DNA from: MWDF01 sp964577435
GTDB lineage: Bacteria > Bacillota > DTU025 > MWDF01
Assembly (NCBI GenBank): GCA_964577435.1
Contig: CAZNZD010000047.1
Span: 1 to 12,463, forward strand
DNA: 12,463 bases
Direction: 5' to 3'
A program made the translations under genes and the position numbers. The first letter of the stretch is position 1; each line of letters opens with the position of its first letter. Shown piece by piece: positions 1-6,297 of this stretch. The notes under the pieces were generated by a model. That model was not told where the DNA came from. It worked only from the letters and a program-made list of their open reading frames with translations, and did no database searches.

Positions 1-2081
1 GCCTTCATGGTTCCCACCAGAGCGACGTAAGACCTCGCCCTGGTTATCCCGGTATAAAGGAGGTTTCTTCTCAGCATCATGAAGTGCGAGGTCGTAATAG
101 GCATGACCACCGCCGGATACTCGCTGCCCTGGCTCTTGTGGACCGAGATGCAGAAAGCGAGGTCAAGCTGGTCGAGCTCCTGCTGGGAGTAAGTTATGGA
201 CCTGTCCCCGTCAGCGTCGGGGAAGCTTACCACCATCTCAGCCTCCTCGGGGTCCACGTAGGTCACTACACCCAGGTCCCCGTTCCACACGAGCTTGTCG
301 TAGTTGTTCGACGTCTGCATGACCTTGTCGCCGCGCCTGAAGCTCGAGAAACCATACTTCAGGGCCGGCCTGTCGGGCCTTTCAGGGTTCAGCCTCTCCC
401 TTAGGGCGAGGTTCAGCGCCTCGACTCCGCATGCGCCCTTCTTCATGGGGGACAGCACCTGTATGTCGGTGATCGGGTCGAGCTTGTGCCTGAAGGGAAG
501 CGTCTTTGAAACCAGGTCCACGACAGCGCAGGCCGCCTCCAGGGGATCCTCCTTCTTCAGGAACCTGAAGTCGTCCTTGCCCCACAGCTCAGGCATCTGC
601 CCTGAGTTTATCCGGTGCGCGTTCGTTATGATGCTGCTCTGGCTCTCCTGCCTGTAGATCTCCGTAAGCTGCGTCGTTGCGATTGTGCCCGAATCTATGA
701 GGTCCCTGAGGACGTTTCCGGGGCCGACCGAGGGCAGCTGGTCGATGTCTCCGACCAGTATGAGCCTGGTTCCCGGCTTCACCGCCTTAAGAAGGCTGTA
801 CATCAGCATTATATCCACCATGGATGTCTCGTCTATGATGAGCACGTCGCACCTGATGGGGTTCTGCTCATCCCTTGCGAACCTCCAGCCATCCTCCTTG
901 GGCTGGAACTCGAGCAGCCTATGGACGGTCATGGAGGGCTTTCCGGTAGCTTCGCTCATGCGCTTCGCGGCGCGCCCGGTAGGCGCCGCCAGGAGCACCT
1001 TCCTGCCGTTTCTCTCGAAGAGGGCGATTATCGCCTTGATGGTCGTGGTCTTTCCTGTGCCGGGGCCTCCTGTGAGGATGCTGACCCCGTTTGCGACGGC
1101 GGCTTTGACAGCGCTCCTCTGCGCCTCTGCAAGCTCGATGGAGCACTCCTTCTCGACTGCCGCAAGCGCCCCATCGTCAGCCTCTGAGAGCTTCCACATG
1201 CCCGTGTCCATTAAGGCGGACATGAGCCTTGCCACACCGCGCTCCCCGTGCCACAGGGGCGCCGCGTACAGGCAGGTGCCGTCCTCGATCACCACTTCCC
1301 CGCGGTCCATGCTCAAAGCCGCACGCCTCACGTCGTTCTCCTCGACTTCAAGGAGCTCCGCCACTTTCCTGGAGAAGTCCTCCAGTTCCGAGTAGCAATG
1401 ACCCTCGTCCGCCTCGGCCATGAGAAAGTGCGTGACGCCGGATGCGACCCGATAGGGGTGGTTCTTCGTGAAGCCCAGCTCCTGGGCTATGAGATCTGCC
1501 TTCCTGAAGCCAATGCCGCGTATATCGGTGGCAAGCCGGTAAGGATTGGCCTTGATCGCGTCTATCGCCGCATCACCGTACTTGCGATAGATCTTTATCG
1601 CGTCAGCCTGCTGGGCGCCGTGACCTCTCAGAAACACCATTATCCGCTCGACGGCCTTATGCTCCCTTAAGCCCTTGACGATGCGTTCGACCATCTTCGG
1701 GCCGAAGCCCCTTATCTCGGATATGCGCGATGGCGCATCCTCCAGTATCCTAAGCGCATCCTCCCCGAAGTGCTCCACTATGGCCTTGGCCTTCGCGGGT
1801 CCTATCCCGGGCACGACTCCTGAGGCGAGGTACTTCTCTATACCCTTCCTGGTCTTAGGCTCGGTATAGGATACCTCCTCGACGGCAAACTGCCTTCCGT
1901 ATGTTGGATGCACGGTCCACTCGCCCATGAGGACTACCATCTGCCCGGTTTTTGCAGACGGGAACCTGCCGGTGGCGGTGAAATCCGCCCCGGGAGTGTC
2001 GGGCTTGACCTTCGCCACTGTGAAAAGGTTGTCCTCGTTTCTGAAGGTCACCCTTTCGATCCTGCCCTCTATCCTGTCCAT
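1..2081 (-). CDS. recD2: RecD2-type ATP-dependent DNA helicase (3' end beyond window)
   Basis: A superfamily 1B 5'-3' DNA helicase of the RecD2/YrrC type, which acts in DNA repair without RecBC. About 693 codons are present in one uninterrupted frame, and the protein runs off the window edge just after the C-terminal motif NLLYTGITRAR; family members are about 715-800 residues, so only a short tail is missing. In order: an N-terminal OB-like segment (IEGRIERVTF), tandem helix-hairpin-helix motifs (GIGPAKAKAIVEHFG, IRGFGPKMVERI, IRGIGFRKADLIA) that mark RecD2 rather than RecD, Walker A GGPGTGKT at about 338-345, APTGRAAKR, Walker B LIIDE at about 414-418, GDIDQLPSVGPG, and VHKSQGSEYP. Start at 2081 was chosen because family proteins begin with an ME/MD-x-IEG-type sequence and a run of six G precedes it. 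An in-frame ATG at 2096 is the alternative but has no Shine-Dalgarno. It follows metK after a GC-rich hairpin. Confidence 0.95.
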   Translation of the reverse strand, partial: MDRIEGRIERVTFRNEDNLFTVAKVKPDTPGADFTATGRFPSAKTGQMVVLMGEWTVHPTYGRQFAVEEVSYTEPKTRKGIEKYLASGVVPGIGPAKAKAIVEHFGEDALRILEDAPSRISEIRGFGPKMVERIVKGLREHKAVERIMVFLRGHGAQQADAIKIYRKYGDAAIDAIKANPYRLATDIRGIGFRKADLIAQELGFTKNHPYRVASGVTHFLMAEADEGHCYSELEDFSRKVAELLEVEENDVRRAALSMDRGEVVIEDGTCLYAAPLWHGERGVARLMSALMDTGMWKLSEADDGALAAVEKECSIELAEAQRSAVKAAVANGVSILTGGPGTGKTTTIKAIIALFERNGRKVLLAAPTGRAAKRMSEATGKPSMTVHRLLEFQPKEDGWRFARDEQNPIRCDVLIIDETSMVDIMLMYSLLKAVKPGTRLILVGDIDQLPSVGPGNVLRDLIDSGTIATTQLTEIYRQESQSSIITNAHRINSGQMPELWGKDDFRFLKKEDPLEAACAVVDLVSKTLPFRHKLDPITDIQVLSPMKKGACGVEALNLALRERLNPERPDRPALKYGFSSFRRGDKVMQTSNNYDKLVWNGDLGVVTYVDPEEAEMVVSFPDADGDRSITYSQQELDQLDLAFCISVHKSQGSEYPAVVMPITTSHFMMLRRNLLYTGITRARSYVALVGTMK

Positions 2082-2102
2082 CTGCCCCCCGTACATGAGC
2101 GT

Positions 2103-2131
2103 GCGGCCCGGCCTTTCACGGGCCGGGCCGC
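2103..2131 (-). other. Perfect GC-rich inverted repeat between metK and recD2
   Basis: Two 11-base arms (gcggcccggcc at 2103-2113 and ggccgggccgc at 2121-2131) pair perfectly around a 7-base loop. It lies 12 bases after the metK stop and 7 bases before the upstream recD2 ATG. Neither strand has a T-tract after it, so it is not a standard intrinsic terminator. It may be a processing, mRNA-stability or partial-attenuation hairpin. Confidence 0.75.
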
Positions 2132-2142
2132 CTTGATGCCTG

Positions 2143-3399
2143 CTATATAAGCTTTCTTGCGGTGTCGGTCGCCTCCCAGGGGGCGTATCTTTCCTCCCTG
2201 CCGAAGTGGCCGTAGCTTGACAGCCTCTTGTAGTTGAAGCCGTCCCTGGACACATCGAAGAGCCCGAACTTGCTTATGATGCCGCCCGGGGTCAGGTCGA
2301 ACTCCGACTTGATCTTCCTGATTATCTCGTCCTCAGGAGCCGAATCCCCGAAGGTGGCGACGCTTATGGATACCGGCTCCTCCACGCCGATGGCGTAGGC
2401 GAGCTCGATTTCGCACTCGCGGGCAAGGCCAGCTGCGACTATGTTCTTCGCCACGTATCTTGCGGCGTAGTTACCGGACCTGTCGACCTTGGTCGCATCC
2501 TTGCCGGAGAAGCAGCCTCCCCCGTGGTTCGCCATGCCGCCGTATGTGTCGACGATTATCTTGCGGCCGGTAAGCCCGGTGTCGGCATTGGGTCCTCCGA
2601 GCACGAAGAGCCCGCTGGGGTTTATGAACACCCTAGTGTCCTTCTTCGCGCCGTCGAAGCGTATGTTGAAGTATCCGCCCTTTAGGCAATCTATCCGCTG
2701 CCTGCCGCCAAGGATGAAGCCGTAATCGGCCGCCACAGGGGCGATGACGCTCTCCAGTATGCCGGCCTTAAGGTCCTCGGGGCTTATGTCCTTCGAATGC
2801 ATCGTGGAGACGATTATGGTGTCTATCCCGACCGGCCTTCCAAGCTCGTCGTACTCCACGGTCACCTGCGTCTTGCCGTCGGGCTTAACCCATGCTAGCT
2901 TCCCGGACTTCCTGACCTCTGACAGCTTCTGGGCAAGCTTGTGGGCTATCATGATCGGCATGGGCATAAGCTCGGGGGTCTCGTCTGTCGCGTACCCGAA
3001 CATTATCCCCTGGTCGCCGGCGCTTAGGCCCTTAAGGTAGCCTTCACCGGTGAAGCGGTTGACCGCCTTCGAAATGTTGTCTGACTGCTCGTGGATGGTA
3101 GTGAGCACAGCGCAGGTGTTCCCGTCGAAGCCCTGCTCCTCGGAGTCATAGCCTATCTCCTTGACCGTGCGCCTTACAATGTCCGGGATCTCTACGTAAA
3201 CATCGCATGTGACCTCTCCGGCGACTAGGACCATGCCCGTAGTCGCGAGTGTCTCAACCGCGGTCCTGGCGAGCATCCTTTCCTCGCTTCTGCCATACTT
3301 CATCAGTATCTCGTCCAGGATCGCATCCGAAATCCTGTCACACACCTTGTCCGGGTGCCCTTCCGTGACGGATTCGCTTGTAAACAGCCTTATTGACAT
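2143..3399 (-). CDS. metK: S-adenosylmethionine synthetase (methionine adenosyltransferase)
   Basis: Cytoplasmic enzyme that makes S-adenosylmethionine from methionine and ATP. The 418-residue protein carries the three domains of the family at near-usual length (about 385-400 in well-known members): GHPDK at 14-18, PDGKTQVT with the substrate lysine at 176, AGDQG at 127-131, GLTGRKIIVDTYGG at about 275-288, and the phosphate-binding GGGCFSGKD at 293-301. Start at 3399 was chosen because it begins MSIRLFTSESVTEGHPDK as in the family and has a GGGAGG Shine-Dalgarno 7 bases upstream; a longer reading to 3483 would overlap the preceding gene. Oddities: the widely conserved P-[TS]-G-R-F-V reads PSGLFV (Leu264), and IGAGDQG reads LSAGDQG. 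The gap to the upstream gene is only 46 bases, which leaves no room for a SAM riboswitch, so it is probably expressed as part of the operon. Confidence 0.97.
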   Translation of the reverse strand: MSIRLFTSESVTEGHPDKVCDRISDAILDEILMKYGRSEERMLARTAVETLATTGMVLVAGEVTCDVYVEIPDIVRRTVKEIGYDSEEQGFDGNTCAVLTTIHEQSDNISKAVNRFTGEGYLKGLSAGDQGIMFGYATDETPELMPMPIMIAHKLAQKLSEVRKSGKLAWVKPDGKTQVTVEYDELGRPVGIDTIIVSTMHSKDISPEDLKAGILESVIAPVAADYGFILGGRQRIDCLKGGYFNIRFDGAKKDTRVFINPSGLFVLGGPNADTGLTGRKIIVDTYGGMANHGGGCFSGKDATKVDRSGNYAARYVAKNIVAAGLARECEIELAYAIGVEEPVSISVATFGDSAPEDEIIRKIKSEFDLTPGGIISKFGLFDVSRDGFNYKRLSSYGHFGREERYAPWEATDTARKLI

Positions 3400-3445
3400 A
3401 AACAGCCTCCCTTGCGGCGCTGGACGCGCCTGCAATATTCCCGCC

Positions 3446-4375
3446 CTATCTGACCTTTGCCGCCAGCACGGAGACATCCTCACGCACCGAAAGGAAAAAA
3501 GCGGTATCTCTTATGATATCCAGGTTCTTGCTGCCTGGCAATAGCCTGTCAACAGCATTTCCCGTCCCGAAGAAGCCCAGCCTCTCGGGCCTTTCGCCCT
3601 GGCTGATGACAAGGCCGGACAGCTTAAGGGTGCCAGCTGCCGCCGCCTCGTCCGCGATCAGCTTCACCGGCGTCAGGTCAATCGCCTGCAGCGGGCTTAA
3701 GGCTAGCTCGAGTATGTTCTTGAGGTCGAACTTGGGGGACTTGGTGGGGTCGGCCGCCTCAGCCTGCCAGGCGCTGCCCTTAGCTATGGCGAGGTATCCC
3801 CCCACGAATACGTCATCGGCGACCTCAAGGTCTATCTTCTCGCCCGGCCTTGTGAAGTTGGTCCTAAGGGGCGACTTCAGGACGACCTTGACCTGGGTTC
3901 CCGCCGCAAGCTTAACGTACTGGGTCTCGATGCCGCCTGATCCTGCTGTCATGGAAAGTATCCTGGATATCCTTCTTGCGAGCGGGTCGCGGCTGACATA
4001 GCCCATCAGCGCCTCCTCAAGCTTCGATACCCTGTCCAGGAGGGCCCCCGGGCTCAGCTTGCCGTCGACTATCCACTGGGAGCACTTAACCAGGTAGTCC
4101 TGGCTCTGCACACCTTCCCTGCCGCCGCCGAACTCATTCCAAAGCTTCTCGATTCGCTCTGTGAGCGTGCCGTCTCCCTCAGCTCCGAAGGAGTCGGTCT
4201 CAAGCCTGACCACCCTTGGTATAACCGAACCCTCGGAGACAGCTCCGTATAAGGTCCTCTCGAGGGTGGCAAGCATCTCGGCAGTGGAGACGGGAGGAGG
4301 CGCCGCGATGGCGGCAAGGCTTGCCAAGAGGCTTACGATCAATGCCATAAAGATGAATCTAGTTGCCTTTCTCAT
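3446..4375 (-). CDS. Secreted protein of unknown function with ~20-residue helical repeats and a beta-rich C-terminal part
   Basis: I do not recognise a named family. The 309-residue protein starts with a signal peptide (MRKATRFIFMALIVSLLASL, probable cleavage near AIAA/PPP). Residues of about 30-150 hold a repeated pattern L-E-x3-[FYM]-G...G-x-L-x2-R-[VI]-x2 with a 20-residue period: LERTLYG, LETDSFG, then LWNEFGG, and after a break LEEALMG. The C-terminal half has short beta-like stretches (AGTQVKVVLKSPL, GEKIDLEVADDVFVGGYLAI, AKGS) and a weaker second copy near DIIRDTAFFLSVREDVSV. This resembles small beta domains of exported proteins in which a 'valine-rich strand, PL, DV, G, IPKG' pattern recurs. 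Start at 4375 was preferred over GTG at 4381 because the GGGGAG Shine-Dalgarno is then 7 bases away. It sits 23 bases behind an outer-membrane barrel gene and before metK, so an envelope role is inferred. Confidence 0.85.
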   Translation of the reverse strand: MRKATRFIFMALIVSLLASLAAIAAPPPVSTAEMLATLERTLYGAVSEGSVIPRVVRLETDSFGAEGDGTLTERIEKLWNEFGGGREGVQSQDYLVKCSQWIVDGKLSPGALLDRVSKLEEALMGYVSRDPLARRISRILSMTAGSGGIETQYVKLAAGTQVKVVLKSPLRTNFTRPGEKIDLEVADDVFVGGYLAIAKGSAWQAEAADPTKSPKFDLKNILELALSPLQAIDLTPVKLIADEAAAAGTLKLSGLVISQGERPERLGFFGTGNAVDRLLPGSKNLDIIRDTAFFLSVREDVSVLAAKVR

Positions 4376-4398
4376 TTTCACGCTCCCCTATCCAAGAA

Positions 4399-5721
4399 TC
4401 AGAACTTGATGCTTATCCCGAGGGCCGTCAGGTTCTTCCTGAGGTCCAGCTTGTTGAAGTCCGAGAAATCTATCAGGCGGTAGCCCACCATGATGGAGGC
4501 GTCCTTGAACAGCTTGTAACCTACATCTATTCCGGCCAGCTGCTTGACTCCGGAATCGCTGTTGAGGCTCAATGAACCCCTGAAGATCCACGCAAGAGGC
4601 GAGCTGTCGTCGTACATCCACGACTTGGTGGACATTGCGCCCGAGGCGATCAGGTTTCTCACCTGCTCGACCTGGTAGCCTGCCGCAAGGAAGGCGCTGT
4701 CGCCCAGAAGCATCTTATAGTAGATCGAAAGCGATGCGGATGCCTGCAGGTCAAGCCCATTGTCCAGGGCGTTCTTCAAGTCGCCGCTTTCGATGTTGTA
4801 TCCGGCTTTGATCGTTATGCTGTCCTCTACCTTGTTGAGCGGCACTATGCTGTTGATCTGATATTTGATGCCAACGCCTGTGGCTGCGGTAAGGTCCGTC
4901 AGGTTCGAGTAGCTGTCCTTCCCGCCTATCATGCGGTAATCGAGGACAAGGCCTGCACCCTGGTCGTCGCCTATCTTAAAGCCGACGCCTGCGCTAGACT
5001 TCTCCTCTGTCGCCTGCTCATCTGTGAACAGGGAGGCATTCACGTTCAGCACCTCGAAGAGGCTGATCGTCTTGGTCGAGTCCGTGCTCGCAGGCCCTAT
5101 CGGAGTAGGCTCTATCCTGGAGGCCGCCTCAGAGATCGCATCCTGCTGGGGGGCCTTGGTAAGCGAAGCCTGCGATACCGCGGACGGCATGTTGATCTTC
5201 TTAAGGACGTCGCTTAGTGAGAGCACGGCAGCCGACTGCTGTTCAGGCTGCGGCTGTGATGGCTCGGTCGTGGCACCGGGAAGGGTTGCGGCAGGCGCCG
5301 GGGCAACACTCTCCTCGATTGCAGCCGGCTTTCCTACGACGCCCCTTTGGGCGAGCTTCTGCGCGAACTCCTTGACCAGGTCGTTTAAAAGCCACGCATC
5401 CCTGGTGTTAAGGTTCTTGACCGCGGTGCCGTATAAGCTTAAATCGAGCGTTGCGGCGTTGGAGAAGTCGATATCCTTGATTCCCAGCTTCACAAGAGAC
5501 CTTTCGAGCGAAGCTACGGCGAAGTCCACGTTTATCGGTATCTTTGTGAGGTAATAGGGGGAGTCCTTTATATCCAGGATCCCATGGGCGGCGAGCTCGG
5601 AAAGCGCCCTGTACCTCCAGTCGTCGTTCTTGAGTATCTCGGGTTCCACAGCAGCCGAGGCGGGATGCACGAGGATAAGGGTTAAGAGCAAAGCAATGGC
5701 CAAGCAAATCACCCTTTTCAT
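4399..5721 (-). CDS. Putative outer-membrane beta-barrel protein with degenerate SLH-like N-terminus
   Basis: A 440-residue exported protein with no name I can assign. It has a signal peptide (hydrophobic core CLAIALLLTLILV, cleavage near ASA/AVEP). Residues 33-80 look like a worn SLH domain: DDWRYRALSELAAHGILD matches the W-Y-A-L-L-GI core, and INVDFAVASLERSL stands where TRAEFA..L.RAL would be. A helical piece with LLNDLVKEFAQKL follows (110-124), then a Pro/Ala/Gln-rich linker (about 136-165). From about residue 228 alternating strands end in LGISIKF, with a terminal phenylalanine as expected for a BAM substrate. Its C-terminus resembles that of the large SLH porin nearby (LGIKLSTKF). Start at 5721 has AAGGAGG 8 bases upstream; ATG at 5727, two codons earlier, is also possible. 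The gene is 33-39 bases behind the nuclease gene, probably co-transcribed. Function (porin, tether or assembly partner) is inference. Confidence 0.85.
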   Translation of the reverse strand: MKRVICLAIALLLTLILVHPASAAVEPEILKNDDWRYRALSELAAHGILDIKDSPYYLTKIPINVDFAVASLERSLVKLGIKDIDFSNAATLDLSLYGTAVKNLNTRDAWLLNDLVKEFAQKLAQRGVVGKPAAIEESVAPAPAATLPGATTEPSQPQPEQQSAAVLSLSDVLKKINMPSAVSQASLTKAPQQDAISEAASRIEPTPIGPASTDSTKTISLFEVLNVNASLFTDEQATEEKSSAGVGFKIGDDQGAGLVLDYRMIGGKDSYSNLTDLTAATGVGIKYQINSIVPLNKVEDSITIKAGYNIESGDLKNALDNGLDLQASASLSIYYKMLLGDSAFLAAGYQVEQVRNLIASGAMSTKSWMYDDSSPLAWIFRGSLSLNSDSGVKQLAGIDVGYKLFKDASIMVGYRLIDFSDFNKLDLRKNLTALGISIKF

Positions 5722-5760
5722 CCTCATAGCCTCCTTCCTCCATTAGTTATTATTTCTACT

Positions 5761-6201
5761 CTATTCAGCGTTATCCTTCATGCTGCCCTTCTGTTTAATG
5801 CCATCCACGTATCTTCTTGCTATTACTTCGGCAACATAGTCGTCCCACGGCCTTTCGGGCACCCTCAGGCCGATGGGGATGATCCTTGACAGAATGCAGC
5901 CCCTGTTCTCCATCAGATACAGCCTGCGGCCCTCTGTGGTGGAGTCAGCCTCATCGACCATTACGATTTGCAGGCCTTCCGGAAGCTTTCCGCTTCCTCT
6001 CAGCTCATCTGCAAGGCTTACAGACTCCGTCCCGTCCCCGAGGGCGATGATGTGAGCCCCCTCCATCCGGGCAAGCCTTTCTATGGCCTCGGAAGCTTCC
6101 CTGCGGGGCACTATGCTTCTCTCCAGAAGCTCCCCCTCTGCTGTAAGGAGGGCAAGGCCTACCTTGCTTCTTCCGGGGTCTATTCCAATAACGAATTTCA
6201 T
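5761..6201 (-). CDS. YqgF/RuvC-like RNase H-fold nuclease family protein
   Basis: A 146-residue protein of the RNase H-like fold, close to the YqgF (pre-16S rRNA nuclease, also called RuvX) group in size. Candidate metal-binding acids are visible: D8 in IGIDPGRSKVGLALL, E84 in VDEADSTTEGRRLY (compare DERLTTxEA in classical YqgF), and D120/D121 in PWDDYVAEVIARRY. The middle holds IIALGDGTES, which corresponds to the beta strand with VVGLP in YqgF. Because the second motif is divergent, this may be a paralogous branch rather than the orthologue that processes 16S rRNA; I leave the symbol blank. The start is fixed by GGAGG 8 bases upstream. It is the first gene after a terminator and a TATAAT promoter, with a very short leader, and heads the run to the barrel gene, the secreted protein, metK and recD2. 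Confidence 0.88.
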   Translation of the reverse strand: MKFVIGIDPGRSKVGLALLTAEGELLERSIVPRREASEAIERLARMEGAHIIALGDGTESVSLADELRGSGKLPEGLQIVMVDEADSTTEGRRLYLMENRGCILSRIIPIGLRVPERPWDDYVAEVIARRYVDGIKQKGSMKDNAE

Positions 6202-6226
6202 CGAGATTTCCTCCGCAAGCAGATAT

Positions 6227-6255
6227 ATTATACAACCCGCGGCGCTGAAAATGAA
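6227..6255 (-). promoter_or_regulatory. Sigma70-type promoter for the nuclease-to-recD2 unit
   Basis: On the minus strand a perfect TATAAT lies at 6227-6232, with TTCATT (weak -35, 3 of 6 matches) 17 bases upstream at 6250-6255. Transcription would start near 6220, leaving a leader of about 20 bases that contains the GGAGG ribosome-binding site of the nuclease gene. The weak -35 lies inside the T-tract of the preceding terminator. Confidence 0.6.
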
Positions 6256-6283
6256 AAAGCCCCGGGGGACTCGCCCCCGGGGC
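6254..6283 (-). terminator. Intrinsic terminator of the SLH porin gene
   Basis: Reading on the minus strand, a perfect 10-bp stem (arms at 6259-6268 and 6274-6283) with a 5-base loop is followed by TTTTTCATTTT. It begins 14 bases after the TAA stop of the SLH porin gene, the classical position for a strong Rho-independent terminator. Confidence 0.92.
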
Positions 6284-6297
6284 CTGCTCCGTTTTGC

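Noticed and set aside
685..1395. 236-codon plus-strand open frame
   Set aside because: Lies opposite the intact RecD2 reading frame with all helicase motifs in place; it is a shadow of biased codon use.
3400..3445. SAM riboswitch before metK
   Set aside because: Only 46 bases between genes, with a single 5-bp hairpin (3416-3430); far too short for any SAM riboswitch aptamer.
3400..3483. Extension of MetK by 28 residues to a start at 3483
   Set aside because: Would overlap the preceding gene, has no family similarity, and the start at 3399 has a good Shine-Dalgarno and the expected N-terminus.
5728..5760. Separate promoter (TAATAA-like) before the second barrel gene
   Set aside because: AT-rich but no convincing -35 at proper distance inside the end of the nuclease gene; the gap is short and fits an operon.
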